Shown here piece after piece: positions 24,232 to 34,020 of a stretch of 64,000 nucleotides of DNA (position 1 is the stretch's first letter; each line of letters starts with the position of its first letter). Origin of the DNA: Rhizomicrobium sp. (GTDB taxonomy: Bacteria; Pseudomonadota; Alphaproteobacteria; Micropepsales; Micropepsaceae); contig JBBCGJ010000001.1 of NCBI GenBank assembly GCA_037200985.1, forward strand, positions 3,262,756-3,326,755, read 5' to 3'. A program made the position numbers and the translations under genes. The notes under the pieces were generated by a model. That model ran no database searches. It was not told where the DNA came from and was given only the letters and a program-made list of their open reading frames with translations.

Positions 24232-25173
24232 TCACAGCACGGTCTCCGCGCCGTAGGAGATGTAGGCCAGGTGCACGCTTTCGTGGATCTGCTCGCATTG
24301 CCGCGTGATGTCGGCGAGGAAGGGGACGATGTCGCCGCCCATCAGATCGTCGATCTGGCCGAAATCGACCGTGGCCTTCAGCCGGCCCGCCAGGCGCTCC
24401 ACCACGGCGCGGCGCGCGGACGGCGCGGCGGCGGCGACCTTGCCGAGCGAATCCACGACGCGGTCGACCGAGAAGCGCACCGAATGCGGGAATTCGCCGT
24501 CGAAGACGAGGAATTCGGCGATCTTCTCGGGCCGGATCTGCGCGGTGTAGGCGCGGCTATAGGGCTCGAAGGCGGAGCAGAATTTGAGCAGCACCAGCCA
24601 GTCGAAATATTTCGGCGCGGCGATGCCGGGCAGGTTGCGGAAATGCAGGTCGAGCAGGCGGCTGACGAGATGGGCGCGCTCGATATGGCGGCCGAGCTGA
24701 ATGAAGTACCAGCCTTCGTTGTGGCTGAGCGTGGAATAGACGACGCCTTCGAGGGTATGGAAATCCTCCAGCGCCTCGCGGAAGACTCGGGCGGGATGAT
24801 GGCCCCACACCGCCTCCGCCGTGACCGGCGACAACCGCAGATAGAGCTTGTTGAGGTGCTCCCACACTTCGGTGGAAAGCTGCTCGCGCACCTGGCGGGC
24901 ATTGTCGCGCGCGAAACGCAGCGAGGCGACCAGCGAGGCGGGGTTGACGCGGTTGAAGGCGAGGTCCTGGGTGATGACATAGGCGTCGTGCGCCTTGGGC
25001 ACGAACTCCTCGCCCGACAGCGCCTCGACCACGCGGTGCCAGGCGGCGTCGGCGTCCTCGCGGCTCTGCTCGACCATGGATTCGAGCTTGACGGCGACGA
25101 GGCGGGCGGTGTGCTCCCCGCGCTCGATATAGCGGGCCATCCAATACAAACTGTCCGCGACCCGACTTAGCAT
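24232..25173 (-). CDS. Alpha-E domain protein (DUF403)
   Basis: 313 residues, all helical, from ATG 25173; a TTG two codons upstream is less likely. MLSRVADSLYWMARYIERGE is the family N-terminus and GRHIERAHLVSRLLDLHF is a second conserved helix. Alpha-E proteins accompany the circularly permuted ATP-grasp and transglutaminase proteins in a conserved but unsolved pathway. Here gene order is ATP-grasp, alpha-E, transglutaminase on the minus strand. Confidence 0.9.
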   Translation of the reverse strand: MLSRVADSLYWMARYIERGEHTARLVAVKLESMVEQSREDADAAWHRVVEALSGEEFVPKAHDAYVITQDLAFNRVNPASLVASLRFARDNARQVREQLSTEVWEHLNKLYLRLSPVTAEAVWGHHPARVFREALEDFHTLEGVVYSTLSHNEGWYFIQLGRHIERAHLVSRLLDLHFRNLPGIAAPKYFDWLVLLKFCSAFEPYSRAYTAQIRPEKIAEFLVFDGEFPHSVRFSVDRVVDSLGKVAAAAPSARRAVVERLAGRLKATVDFGQIDDLMGGDIVPFLADITRQCEQIHESVHLAYISYGAETVL

Positions 25174-25215
25174 GCGCAAATCTCACGCGGAGACGCGGAG
25201 CCGCGGAGAAGAATT

Positions 25216-25367
25216 ACCCTGCCCTTGAGGGAGGGTCGAAAAATTCGAAGCGGCGCGTAGCGACAGCGTTCGCGCGAGAATTTGTCGGGGAGGGGTTCTT
25301 TGCGGGGCCCGACCCCTCCCCGAAATTTGCTTCGCAAATTTCCACCCTCCCTCAAGGGGAGGGTAGA
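25216..25367. repeat. Long inverted repeat, family C
   Basis: Arms taccctgcccttgaggga on the left and the complementary tccctcaaggggagggta on the right, with inner inverted pairs cgaaatttg / caaattt. Occupies the 232-base gap between the ATP-grasp and alpha-E genes. A half copy lies at 28120. Confidence 0.8.
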
Positions 25368-25405
25368 AACCTCGGCGTTCTCCGCGGCTTCGCGTGCGAC
25401 GAAAA

Positions 25406-26923
25406 TCATTCGCTCAGCACCCAGGTGTCCTTGGAGCCGCCGCCCTGGCTGGAATTCACCACCAGGCTGCCGCGCTTCAGCGCGACGCGGGTCAGCGCGC
25501 CGGGGACGATCGTGGTGTGCTCGCCGTGCAAAATGAACGGGCGCAGATCGACATGGCGCGGCTCGACCCCGCCGTCGACGAAGGTCGGCGCGGTGGAAAG
25601 CTGGATGGTGGGCTGGGCGATGTAGTTGTCCGGATCGGCCTTGACCTTCAGCGCGAAATCCTCGCGCTCCTTCTGCGACGCATGCGGGCCGACCAGCATG
25701 CCGTAGCCGCCGCTCTCGCCCACCGCCTTGACGACCAGCTTGTCGAGATTGGCGAGGACATAACCCAGCGATTTCTCCTCGCGGCACAGATAGGTCTCGA
25801 CATTGTCGAGGATCGGCTCTTCGGAGAGGTAATAGCGGATCAGGCGCGGGACATAGGCGTAGACCGCCTTGTCGTCGGCGACGCCGGTGCCCAGCGCATT
25901 GGCGACGACCACGTTGCCGGCCCGGTAGGCGTTGAACAGGCCGGGCACGCCGAGCGAGGAATCCTCGCGGAAGATGAGCGGATCGACGAAATCGTCGTCG
26001 ATGCGGCGGTAGATCACGTCGATGCGCTTGAGACCCGAGGTGGTGCGGGCATAGACCACGTTGTCGTTGACGAGGAGATCGCGGCCCTCCACCAGCTCGA
26101 CGCCCATCTGGCGGGCGAGGAAGGCGTGCTCGAAGAAGGCGGAGTTGAACACGCCGGGCGTGAGCACCGCGATCGAGACGTCGTCGTGATAGGGCGCCAG
26201 GCTGCGCAGCGTGGCGAGCAGCTCGTTGGGATAGTGCTCGATGGCGCGCACGCCGGTGGAGCGGAACACCGCCGGGAAGGCCCGGCGCACCACGTCGCGG
26301 TTCGCCAGCATGTAGGAGACGCCGGAGGGGACGCGGAGATTGTCCTCCAGCACGACGAAATCGCCGGCCTCGTTGCGCACCAGGTCGCTGCCGCAGACAT
26401 TGACATAGGCGCCGTGCGGCACGGGAAGGCCGCGCATCTCGCGGCGATAATGTTTCGAGCCGTAGATCATCGAGCGCGGCACGATGCCGTCCTTCAGCAC
26501 GCGGGCGTCGCCATAGATGTCGCGCAGGAAGAGGTTCAGGACGGTGATGCGCTGGCGCAGGCCGGCGTCGATGCGGGCCCATTCCTTGGCGGTGACGATG
26601 CGCGGCAGAAGATCGGTCGGGATGATCCGCTCGGTCGCCTGGTTGTCGCTGTAGACGGTGAAGGTGATGCCCTGGTGCAGGAAGGAGAGCTCGCAGGCCT
26701 GCTGGCGGCGCTGGAGCTCCCCGGCGGGGAGCGTGGTCAGCCTTCCGTCCAGCGCGGCGTAGTGCGGGCGCACCGTGCCGTCGGACGCGAACATCTCGTC
26801 ATAGGGCTTGCCGAGCGCGTAGTGCTCATAGGGCGCGTCCCGCCCGGGCAGGCAGGCGCGGTTGGGCTGGTGATGGTCCGGCCCCCCGAAATCCTCCGTA
26901 TGCGCCAGCGCGTCGTGCTGCAT
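25406..26923 (-). CDS. Circularly permuted ATP-grasp protein (DUF404/DUF407)
   Basis: 505 residues. [75 protein letters not shown] and [12 protein letters not shown] are family landmarks, and the C-terminus [19 protein letters not shown] is typical. It presumably forms an acyl phosphate and ligates it to an amine in the pathway shared with the alpha-E and transglutaminase partners downstream. No substrate is established. Cytoplasmic. Confidence 0.92.
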   Translation of the reverse strand: MQHDALAHTEDFGGPDHHQPNRACLPGRDAPYEHYALGKPYDEMFASDGTVRPHYAALDGRLTTLPAGELQRRQQACELSFLHQGITFTVYSDNQATERIIPTDLLPRIVTAKEWARIDAGLRQRITVLNLFLRDIYGDARVLKDGIVPRSMIYGSKHYRREMRGLPVPHGAYVNVCGSDLVRNEAGDFVVLEDNLRVPSGVSYMLANRDVVRRAFPAVFRSTGVRAIEHYPNELLATLRSLAPYHDDVSIAVLTPGVFNSAFFEHAFLARQMGVELVEGRDLLVNDNVVYARTTSGLKRIDVIYRRIDDDFVDPLIFREDSSLGVPGLFNAYRAGNVVVANALGTGVADDKAVYAYVPRLIRYYLSEEPILDNVETYLCREEKSLGYVLANLDKLVVKAVGESGGYGMLVGPHASQKEREDFALKVKADPDNYIAQPTIQLSTAPTFVDGGVEPRHVDLRPFILHGEHTTIVPGALTRVALKRGSLVVNSSQGGGSKDTWVLSE

Positions 26924-27014
26924 CCGCGAAATGTGACGGGATTTCAGGCCCTTCCGTCAAGCGCTCCTTTTGCGGGTGCCCGGGCAAGCCGCGGTCAAAT
27001 GCGCGCAGCCGCGC

Positions 27015-28064
27015 TCAGGCATGGGCCCGGCGATGCCGGACGGGCGCTCCCGGCACCATCCGGACGGGGCCGCCGAGGAATTTGCGCACGTCCAGGGCGG
27101 TCTGATCGGCGAGCTCTTCCATCGGGATATGGCCGGTCTCGGCATAGACGATGACCTTGGAGCCGGGGATCGCGTCGTGCCAGGCGGCCGCCACCGAGAC
27201 GGGGATCAGGTGGTCCTGCTCGCCCCAGAGGATCAGGACCGGCATGGTCAGGGCGCCGATATGGTCCTTCACGAAGGCCGCGTCGGCCGGCGAAAACTGC
27301 GTGAAGCGCTGGGCGGTTGCCGGGCGCGAGCCTTCCATCCGCGCGAAATCGGCATATTGGTCGATCATCTGTTCGGTCAGGATCTTCTTGCGGACGATGG
27401 CGTCGGCCAGGCCCTCGCGCACCAGCGGCTTGGGATCGAGATGGCCGAGGACGGGCGTCAGCCAGGTCTGGCGCAGCAGCCAGAAGGCGATCGGCGGACG
27501 GTCGCCGCGCGGCGACGGCAGGCCGCCGGCATCGACCAGGATGAGCGCGCTGACGCGATCGGGATGGACCTCCGCGAAGCGGGCCGCGACGCCGCCGCCC
27601 ATGGAATTGCCGGCCAGCGCGAAACGCTTGAGGCCGAGCTTGTCGGCGAAGGCGGCGACGAAGTTCACCATGCCGGCGGGGCTGTAATCGCCATTGGCGG
27701 TCGCGCCGGTAAGGCCGTGGCCGGGCAGATCGACCGAGACGACGCGGAACTGGTCGGACAGGGTCTGCGACCAGGGCTCCCAGGTGAACAGCGAAGCGTT
27801 GGAGCCGTGCAGGAGAAGAAGCACCGGCGCGTCGGCGGCGCCGCGGATGCGGTAATGGGCGCGGGCGGTAGGCATCGCGGACGCGGATTGCCCGGACGAC
27901 GGGGCGGGCAAGGTCGAGGGATAGTTCAATGCGACGAATTGCGAGGGCGGCGTCGCGTATTTCGCTTCCAGCGCGGCGCGCGGGATGTCCGGGGCGCTGT
28001 AGACGTAGAGCAGGACGCCGAACAGCACGAGGAAGATGGCGACGATACCGGTGAACACACGCAT
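27015..28064 (-). CDS. Membrane-anchored alpha/beta hydrolase
   Basis: 349 residues from ATG 28064, preceded by ggagctg. One N-terminal membrane helix (VFTGIVAIFLVLFGVLLYVY) then an alpha/beta hydrolase domain: oxyanion-loop HGSNASLFTW, DLPGHGLTG, nucleophile elbow AGNSMGGGV, Asp in LILWGEQDHLIP and His in AETGHIPMEE. Esterase or lipase-like; the substrate is unknown. An upstream ATG (28115) has a poorer N-terminus and no ribosome site. It stands alone between the ATP-grasp gene and hemY-like gene. Confidence 0.85.
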   Translation of the reverse strand: MRVFTGIVAIFLVLFGVLLYVYSAPDIPRAALEAKYATPPSQFVALNYPSTLPAPSSGQSASAMPTARAHYRIRGAADAPVLLLLHGSNASLFTWEPWSQTLSDQFRVVSVDLPGHGLTGATANGDYSPAGMVNFVAAFADKLGLKRFALAGNSMGGGVAARFAEVHPDRVSALILVDAGGLPSPRGDRPPIAFWLLRQTWLTPVLGHLDPKPLVREGLADAIVRKKILTEQMIDQYADFARMEGSRPATAQRFTQFSPADAAFVKDHIGALTMPVLILWGEQDHLIPVSVAAAWHDAIPGSKVIVYAETGHIPMEELADQTALDVRKFLGGPVRMVPGAPVRHRRAHA

Positions 28065-28119
28065 GGACAGCTCCGGGATTGATGCGCAAGTGTAGAACGC
28101 TTTGAAGCGTCGCATCTAT

Positions 28120-28144
28120 CCTACCCTGCCCTCGAGGGAGGGTG
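28120..28144. repeat. Half copy of family C repeat
   Basis: taccctgccctcgagggagggt is a self-complementary hairpin that matches the left arm of the family C unit at 25216. Lies between the hydrolase start and the hemY-like stop and could serve as a bidirectional hairpin. Confidence 0.6.
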
Positions 28145-28151
28145 GACAGAG

Positions 28152-29573
28152 TCAATACTCCATCCCGCCCGGGCCGGGATCGTCGGGCGGACGCGGCAGC
28201 GAAACGATCGTCGCGGCGGGGCGTTTCGGGCTCGGGAGCTTGCGCGGCAGGGGATCGGAGGAGGCGGGCAGAAGCTCGGCGCGTGCCGCGCCGGCCGCGG
28301 ACCACGCCAGCGTGTCGAATTTCGAGCAATGGGCGCAGACGGCCGACCATTCGGCCTGCGCCATGCCGCAGGAACGGCAGCGCCATTCGGCGTCGCGCGG
28401 CGCCCACGCGGCGCGGGCGAGCCAGGCGTGGGCGAGCGTCGCGTCGCCGCGCTCGCCTTCCTCGATCTCCGCCATCAGGGCGCAGACGCGCGCGCTGGCG
28501 GCATCGTTCGCGAGCGGCGCCAGGAGACGCCGCGCCTCGGACCAGTTCGCAGTCAGCACCGCTTCCTCGCATTCCAGAAGCCGGCTCTCGAAATGATCGC
28601 GGTTCAGATGCGCGAGCCCGACGAGGCGCGCGACGCGCTGCGCATTGCTCTCCTCGGGCTTCATCGCGGCATAGACCGCGGCGAGGTCGGGATGCGGCGA
28701 CGCCGCCCAGCAGGCTTCCACCACGCCCTGCGCACGCCACAGCTTGCCGGCACCGGCCAGCTTCCTCGCCGCCAGCATCGCGACGGGCGCAAGGCCCGGT
28801 TCGAGCGCCAGTGCCTCTTCGGCGCGCGCAAGCGCGGTTTCGGAATCGCCGCGGCGGTCGGCGTCCAACGCTTCGGCGGCAAGCAGCACGGCGCGGCGGC
28901 GGCGCAGGACCGGACCGTCCAGCAGATTGAAGCGCGCGATATCCTCCAGCACCTTGCGCGCATCGCTCCAGTCGCCGCGCGCAGCCTTCAGCTCGAACAG
29001 CGCGTTCGCGGCCCAGGCCACGCGCGGCCGCAAGGCATGCGCGCGCTCGGCGAAGGCCAGCGCCTGGTCGGGCTCGCCGTCGCGCGCCGCCAGCAGGAAG
29101 AGGCCGCGCAGACCCAGGAACTCCGTCTGCTCGTGCTGCAGCATGGCGCGATAGGCGCGACGCTGCGCCGTGGCGTCGCCGTCGGCCAGCGCGCTCTGCG
29201 ATTGCAGCAGCAGGGCGAGCGGATGCGTGCCGAGGATGCCGCGGGCGCGTTCGGCGTGGCGGCGCGCCTCGGCCGCGTCGCCCGACGCGATGGCGATGAG
29301 GCCCTGGCTGAGCGCATCGTTGCCGCGCCGCATGCGCCGGGCGTTGAACCAGGCGCCGATGGCGCCCGGGCCGCTGATGACGGCCGCGATCAGGCGCGCC
29401 AGAACGATGGCCGCGAGGGTGAAGAGCACCGCGAGCGCGATGGCGACTGCCGCGCGCATATGGATTTCATAGGCGTCGAGGATGAAGACGAGTTCGCCCT
29501 GGCGGTCGGCGATCCACACGATGCCGATGGCGATCAGCGCGGCGGCGATGAGGATGCCGACAAGGCGGATCAC
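28152..29573 (-). CDS. HemY-like tetratricopeptide membrane protein
   Basis: 473 residues from GTG 29573, which overlaps the upstream stop as GTGA. Two membrane helices (LVGILIAAALIAIGIVW and AAVAIALAVLFTLAAIVLA) form the HemY N-domain; TPR-like helices follow (GDAAEARRHAERARG, LARAEEALALEPGLAP). The C-terminus carries a zinc-ribbon-like CRSCG near 395 and CAHC fourteen residues later. In alphaproteobacteria this gene follows hemC, hemD and a Mic60-like gene; its role in haem synthesis or membrane organisation is uncertain. This is the TPR HemY, not protoporphyrinogen oxidase. Confidence 0.85.
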   Translation of the reverse strand: MIRLVGILIAAALIAIGIVWIADRQGELVFILDAYEIHMRAAVAIALAVLFTLAAIVLARLIAAVISGPGAIGAWFNARRMRRGNDALSQGLIAIASGDAAEARRHAERARGILGTHPLALLLQSQSALADGDATAQRRAYRAMLQHEQTEFLGLRGLFLLAARDGEPDQALAFAERAHALRPRVAWAANALFELKAARGDWSDARKVLEDIARFNLLDGPVLRRRRAVLLAAEALDADRRGDSETALARAEEALALEPGLAPVAMLAARKLAGAGKLWRAQGVVEACWAASPHPDLAAVYAAMKPEESNAQRVARLVGLAHLNRDHFESRLLECEEAVLTANWSEARRLLAPLANDAASARVCALMAEIEEGERGDATLAHAWLARAAWAPRDAEWRCRSCGMAQAEWSAVCAHCSKFDTLAWSAAGAARAELLPASSDPLPRKLPSPKRPAATIVSLPRPPDDPGPGGMEY

Positions 29574-30598
29574 GGCGCGGCCAGCAGCGCCGCCATGCGG
29601 CGGGCAAGGCCGGCGGTGTCGCGCGCGATGGCGGCGCGCGCCCGCGCATCGTGGAGCCAGGGCCCGATGCTTGCGCGGGCGGCGCCGGCGAGGCCGTCCA
29701 GCTCTGCGATGGCGCCGTCGAGATCGCCGCCGTTCAGCCGCGCGCCGGCACGGGCCAGCACGGCGTCGCTGTCCCGGCCCGGACGCTCGCCGATGCGGCG
29801 CACCACGACGAGATTGCCGATATTCGCCCAGAGCCGGCCGAGCCAGGTCCTGGCGCCCGCGGCGCGTTCGGCGGCCAGCGCCTGTGCGGCGGCGGCGGGG
29901 AAGCGGGCGGCCAGCAGAGCTTCGGTCGGCGCGCCATGCGGCGCTATCGCCGCGAGATCGGCGGCCTCCGGCGTGCCAGGCATCAGGGCGGCGAAGGCGG
30001 CAAGCTCGGCCGTGAAGGCGGAGGCGGTGGCGCTGCCGCGCACCAGATTGGCCAGCGCGAGCGCGGCGGCGGCGCGTTTCAGCGTGACCGAGGCGTCGAG
30101 ACTTTCGAGATGGGCGATGCGGGCGGCAAGCGCCGCCTGCTCCGCCTGCAAGTCGGTGAGGCGCTGGACGAGATCGGCGCCGGCCGTGCCGCGTTCGAGC
30201 GTGGCGAGCCGCAGATCGAGATCGGCGAGGCGACGGTCGGAGGCATCGAGCCGGGCCGCGGCCTGCGGATCGGGCGTGGTTTCGAGCTTGCCGACGCGGT
30301 CGGCGAGCGCCGCCAGATCGCTCCGGCTCTGCGCGAGCGCGGTCTTGGCACCGTCGTCGGGTTTCTCCAGCGCGGCGAGGCGGGCCTCGTCGGCGGCGAG
30401 ACGTTCGCGCAGCAGCGCGACTTCGCTCTGCGTCGCGGGCGGCGGCTTGGCCCGATCCATCTGCCAGAACAGAAAACAGCCGGCGACGACGACGGCGAGG
30501 ATGAGCAGGGCCGCGATCAGCCCCGCGCCGGCGAAACGCCGCGGCGGCGGATGCACGGCATGCGCGGTGTGCGGACCGGAGGAATCGGCGGCGCTCAT
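29570..30598 (-). CDS. Mic60/mitofilin-like inner membrane protein
   Basis: 342 residues from ATG 30598 (an ATG at 30622 is also open). One membrane helix (GAGLIAALLILAVVVAGCFL) precedes a long coiled coil rich in Leu/Ala (LLRERLAADEARLAALEK) and a C-terminal helical mitofilin-like domain with GDLDGAIAELDGLAG. Alphaproteobacterial Mic60 shapes membrane and is typically encoded beside hemC/hemD/hemY, as here. Confidence 0.8.
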   Translation of the reverse strand: MSAADSSGPHTAHAVHPPPRRFAGAGLIAALLILAVVVAGCFLFWQMDRAKPPPATQSEVALLRERLAADEARLAALEKPDDGAKTALAQSRSDLAALADRVGKLETTPDPQAAARLDASDRRLADLDLRLATLERGTAGADLVQRLTDLQAEQAALAARIAHLESLDASVTLKRAAAALALANLVRGSATASAFTAELAAFAALMPGTPEAADLAAIAPHGAPTEALLAARFPAAAAQALAAERAAGARTWLGRLWANIGNLVVVRRIGERPGRDSDAVLARAGARLNGGDLDGAIAELDGLAGAARASIGPWLHDARARAAIARDTAGLARRMAALLAAP

Positions 30599-30652
30599 GG
30601 GGCAAGTATGGCGTGCGGACAACAGCGAACCAAGCGACCTTCCTCCGCCCCG

Positions 30653-31372
30653 CTAAGGCGGCGAAGGAGAATCTTTTATCAGGTCCAAGAGCGCCGCCTG
30701 GTTCGGATGTCCGGCGATGCGGATGTCATGGAATGTCAGTCCGGCGAGCGGCCTGGCGGCGGCTTCGCTGATGCAGCAGGCGACGAGGCAAGCGCAGGCC
30801 GGCTTCAGGCCGGCTTCGGCGACGCAGGCGGCGAAGGCCCCGGCGCTGCGGGCGGAGAAGAGCAGGACGGCGTCGATCTCGCCGCCGTGCAGCGCGGCGC
30901 GGGCGGCTTCCGGGAACCGTTCAAGAGCCGGCACATCGTAGAGAATCTCGGTGCGCACGGTGAACCCGGCGGAGCGCAGCGCGTCCGCAAGGCGGCCTTC
31001 GGCCTCGGCGCCCGCGGCGTGGAGCAGCACCCCGTCCTGCGGCTTCGCCCAGCCGCGCACGGCGGCGGCCAGCGCTTGCGCATTGCCGTCGGCGTTGCGG
31101 ACTTCGGCGAAACCGGCGGCGCGCGCCGCCTCGGCGGTCTGCGCACCGACGGCGAAGACGGGGAGATCGCGGCGCGAGGTGCGCCGGGCGAAGGCGCGCA
31201 CGCCATTGGCGCTGGTGGCGAGGATCGCCTGCACGCCGTCCAGATACAGCGGATGGCCGTCGCGATAGCGCACGCTCAGGAGCGGCGCGACGAGCGGTTC
31301 GTGGCCGCGCGCGCGCAGGAGCGCGGCGGTTTCTTCGGCATCGTCGGCGGGGCGTGTGACGAGGACGCGCAC
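30653..31372 (-). CDS. hemD: Uroporphyrinogen-III synthase
   Basis: 239 residues from GTG 31372. Two-domain HemD fold with VLVTRPADDAEETAALLRAR, ILATSANGVRAF, VFAVGAQTAEAA, LFSARSAGAF and the C-terminal hydrophobic ACLVACCISEAAA. It cyclises hydroxymethylbilane to uroporphyrinogen III in tetrapyrrole synthesis. The family is poorly conserved, but the motifs and hemC upstream settle it. A repeat of family A separates it from hemC. Confidence 0.88.
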   Translation of the reverse strand: MRVLVTRPADDAEETAALLRARGHEPLVAPLLSVRYRDGHPLYLDGVQAILATSANGVRAFARRTSRRDLPVFAVGAQTAEAARAAGFAEVRNADGNAQALAAAVRGWAKPQDGVLLHAAGAEAEGRLADALRSAGFTVRTEILYDVPALERFPEAARAALHGGEIDAVLLFSARSAGAFAACVAEAGLKPACACLVACCISEAAARPLAGLTFHDIRIAGHPNQAALLDLIKDSPSPP

Positions 31373-31382
31373 CCGCTCACCC

Positions 31383-31455
31383 TGTCATTCCCGCGCAAGC
31401 GGGAATCCAGAGCAGCCGCCCGGTCGCTGGATGCCCGCCGTCTCGGGCATGACAG
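31383..31455. repeat. Family A palindromic repeat pair
   Basis: Two units face each other: tgtcattcccgcgcaagcgg then, inverted, gatgcccgccgtctcgggca, ending gacag. Between hemC stop and hemD start, so any hemC-hemD read-through transcript would carry this structure. Confidence 0.85.
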
Positions 31456-31483
31456 AAATAATTTTGCAGCAGGAGGATCATCG

Positions 31484-32410
31484 CTACAGCGCCAGCCATT
31501 GCGCGACGCGGGGCTTGAGGGCTTCGCCGGCTTCGCGGCCGGCATCTTCGGCTTCGGCGCGCGGGTTGTGGCCGAGCACGACCGTGAAAGACGCGGCATC
31601 GAAGGCGCTGCCGTCCGGCGCCAGCACTTCGCCGGCGAAAGCGAGCGCCGCGCGGTCGAGCGTCGCGAGGCCGGCGATCGGCGTGCGGCAGGAGCCGTCC
31701 AGCGCCGCCTGGAACGCACGCTCGCAGGTCAGCGCGAATTCGGTGGGCTCGTGATTCAACAGGCCGACGATCTCGCGGGCATGGGTGTCGGTCTCGCGGA
31801 TCTCGATGCCGACGACGCCCTGCCCCAGCGACGGCAGCCAATCGAGCGGATCGAGCACCTGCGTCGCGCGCGCGGCGAGGCCGAGCCGCTTGAGGCCGGC
31901 GAGCGCCAGGAAGATCGCATCCATCTCGCCGTCGTCGAGTTTGCGCAGCCGCGTGTCGACATTGCCGCGCAGCAGCACGACGTCGAGATCGGGGCGGGCG
32001 CGCAGCGCCTGGGCGCGGCGGCGCACCGAAGAGGTTCCGAGACGCGCCCCTTGCGGCAGGTCGGCCAGCGTCGCCGCCTTGCCCGAGAGGAAGGCCTCGC
32101 TCGGATCCTCGCGTTCGAGGAAGGCGCCGAGCGCAAGGCCGGGCGGCAGCAGGGTCGGCACGTCCTTCATCGAATGGACGGCGAGGTCGATCTCCTCGTT
32201 CAGGAGCGCGTCTTCGAGCTCTTTCACGAAGAGGCCCTTGCCGCCGGCATCGGCGAGGCTCTTGTCCTGGATGCGGTCGCCGGAGGTTTTCAGGATCGCG
32301 ATCTCGCAGGCCGCACCGTTCGCGATCAGAAGGTCGCGCACCATATTGGCCTGGACCAGGGCGAGCTTCGAGCCGCGGGTTCCAAGGCGAAGGGTGCGGT
32401 TTTGCGGCAT
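31484..32410 (-). CDS. hemC: Hydroxymethylbilane synthase (porphobilinogen deaminase)
   Basis: 308 residues from ATG 32410. [64 protein letters not shown] and [10 protein letters not shown] are diagnostic; the dipyrromethane cofactor Cys lies in [10 protein letters not shown]. Polymerises four porphobilinogens. Its ATG shares two bases with the tsaD ATG on the other strand. Confidence 0.97.
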   Translation of the reverse strand: MPQNRTLRLGTRGSKLALVQANMVRDLLIANGAACEIAILKTSGDRIQDKSLADAGGKGLFVKELEDALLNEEIDLAVHSMKDVPTLLPPGLALGAFLEREDPSEAFLSGKAATLADLPQGARLGTSSVRRRAQALRARPDLDVVLLRGNVDTRLRKLDDGEMDAIFLALAGLKRLGLAARATQVLDPLDWLPSLGQGVVGIEIRETDTHAREIVGLLNHEPTEFALTCERAFQAALDGSCRTPIAGLATLDRAALAFAGEVLAPDGSAFDAASFTVVLGHNPRAEAEDAGREAGEALKPRVAQWLAL

Positions 32411-33545
32411 GGGAGCAAACGGTCTAGAGACGGCGCGCGACGGTATCAAGAGTGCAAACGCTTTGCGCGATCTGACGGTTCTGGGCATCGAGACGAGCTG
32501 CGACGAAACGGCCGCCGCCGTGGTGCGCGGGCATGGCCCCGGGCCGGGGACGATCCTGTCCAACATCGTGTTCAGCCAGCTCGAGGCGCACCGGCCTTAC
32601 GGCGGCGTGGTGCCCGAGATCGCGGCCAGGGCGCATATCGAGCGGATCGACGCCATCGTGGAAGAGGCGCTTGCGGCGGCGGGCGTGCGCCTCGGCGAGC
32701 TCGACGCGGTGGCGGCAACCGCGGGGCCGGGGCTGATCGGCGGGGTGATGGTCGGGCTGACGACCGCCAAGGCGCTGGCGCTGGCGGCGGGCAAGCCGCT
32801 GGTCGCGGTCAATCACCTGGAGGCGCATGCCCTGACCGCGCGGCTGACCGAGGGGGTGGAATTTCCCTTCCTGCTGCTGCTGATCTCGGGCGGCCATTGC
32901 CAGCTTCTGGGGGTCGAGGGCGTCGGCCGGTTTCGGCTCTACGGCACGACGATCGACGATGCGGTGGGCGAGGCGTTCGACAAGGTCGCCAAGCTGCTGG
33001 GCCTCGCCTATCCCGGCGGGCCGCGCATCGAACAGCTCGCGGCGGGCGGCAACCCCAAGGCCTATGCCCTGCCGCGGCCGATGCGCGGACGGGCGGGGGC
33101 GGACTTTTCATTCTCGGGGTTGAAAACGGCGGTCAGGCTGATCGCCGATGCGGGACCGGTCGACGCGGCCGGGCTGGCGGCGTCGTTCCAAGCGGCGGTG
33201 GTCGATATCCTGACCGACCGGACCGCGGCGGCCATGCTGCGCTTCCGGAGCGATTTCCCGGACGCCGCGGCGCCGGCCCTGGTGCTGGCGGGCGGCGTGG
33301 CCTCGAACGGGGCGATCCGCGCGGCGCTCGGCGGGCTCGCGTCGCGCGAAGGCTTTCAGACAAAAATACCCCCGCCCAGGCTGTGCACGGACAATGCCGC
33401 GATGGTCGCCTGGGCGGGGGTGGAACATGGCCAGCTGAGCTTGTTCGACGGCATTGGGGTATCGCCGAAGGCCCGCTGGCCGCTTGCCGGAACGCCGCTC
33501 GGGGGGAGAGAGAGCGCGCCGGCGAAGCTCTTGACCGGATCCTAA
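32409..33545 (+). CDS. tsaD: tRNA N6-threonylcarbamoyladenosine transferase TsaD
   Basis: 378 residues from ATG 32409, or about 360 if TTG at 32463 ([14 protein letters not shown]) is used, which is nearer the family length. Transfers threonylcarbamoyl to A37 of ANN-decoding tRNAs. Hallmarks: [15 protein letters not shown], metal-binding [32 protein letters not shown] [32 protein letters not shown] and [12 protein letters not shown]. Diverges from hemC, an arrangement common in alphaproteobacteria. Confidence 0.96.
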   Translation: MGANGLETARDGIKSANALRDLTVLGIETSCDETAAAVVRGHGPGPGTILSNIVFSQLEAHRPYGGVVPEIAARAHIERIDAIVEEALAAAGVRLGELDAVAATAGPGLIGGVMVGLTTAKALALAAGKPLVAVNHLEAHALTARLTEGVEFPFLLLLISGGHCQLLGVEGVGRFRLYGTTIDDAVGEAFDKVAKLLGLAYPGGPRIEQLAAGGNPKAYALPRPMRGRAGADFSFSGLKTAVRLIADAGPVDAAGLAASFQAAVVDILTDRTAAAMLRFRSDFPDAAAPALVLAGGVASNGAIRAALGGLASREGFQTKIPPPRLCTDNAAMVAWAGVEHGQLSLFDGIGVSPKARWPLAGTPLGGRESAPAKLLTGS

Positions 33546-33670
33546 ACGTTCAGGAACGCGGTGAACGCCACGACGCCGGCCATCGCCAGGATGGCGACCG
33601 AGAACAGGCTGGCGACGGCACCGCCGACGGCGGAATGCTGGGCGGGGGTGCGATAGGTTGCGTTGGTCAT
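33542..33670 (-). CDS. Very small membrane protein (42 aa)
   Basis: An ATG at 33670 is preceded seven bases earlier by a good ggagg site. The 42-codon frame starts [20 protein letters not shown], and its last half is one hydrophobic helix ([18 protein letters not shown]). The TAG stop overlaps the convergent tsaD stop by four bases. Good ribosome site, single membrane span and tight 3' packing make it a credible gene; function unknown. Confidence 0.6.
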   Translation of the reverse strand: MTNATYRTPAQHSAVGGAVASLFSVAILAMAGVVAFTAFLNV

Positions 33671-34020
33671 GACTGCCTCCAGTTGGTTGGGCGCCGTGGG
33701 TTTCGCCCCGTATCGCCGCTTCGAAATTCGTTGCCGGCCCTTGCCGACACGACCGATATAGGCGGCGTTCCTTGAAGTTCAATAAATGAAATGAATATTA
33801 TTCAGCGTTCAGAGGTCTGTTTTTCAGGCATAAGATATTGAAAAACAACATTTATTGTGCAGTGCAGCGCAAAGCCATGCGCGGCTGTCATAGTTGGAAG
33901 GCCACTATTTCATAGGTCACACTAGGCCCGTCTGCCGGCGCCTGGGGACGGACGGGCGGGGCTCTTGTTTTCCGCAGCTCGAACCGTCACCTGTCGCTGT
34001 CCCCTTGCCCGCGAGTCCCC
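33671..34020. other. Intergenic region with AT-rich patch
   Basis: 350 bases without a recognised gene. From about 33770 to 33900 the sequence is far more AT-rich than its surroundings, with tgaatattattca (near-palindrome), runs of t at gtctgtttttcagg and ttgaaaaacaacatttattg. It probably holds promoters for xthA and for the 42-residue gene, and possibly a small RNA. No sigma-54 or CtrA box was found. Confidence 0.5.

Noticed and set aside
28152..30605. An 817-codon version of the hemY-like gene
   Set aside because: The first 344 codons are out-of-frame over the Mic60-like gene; the GTG at 29573 gives the family-like start.
29651..33775. Plus-strand frame of 1374 codons
   Set aside because: Runs antisense through mic60-like, hemD and hemC and out of frame through tsaD; no recognisable domain.
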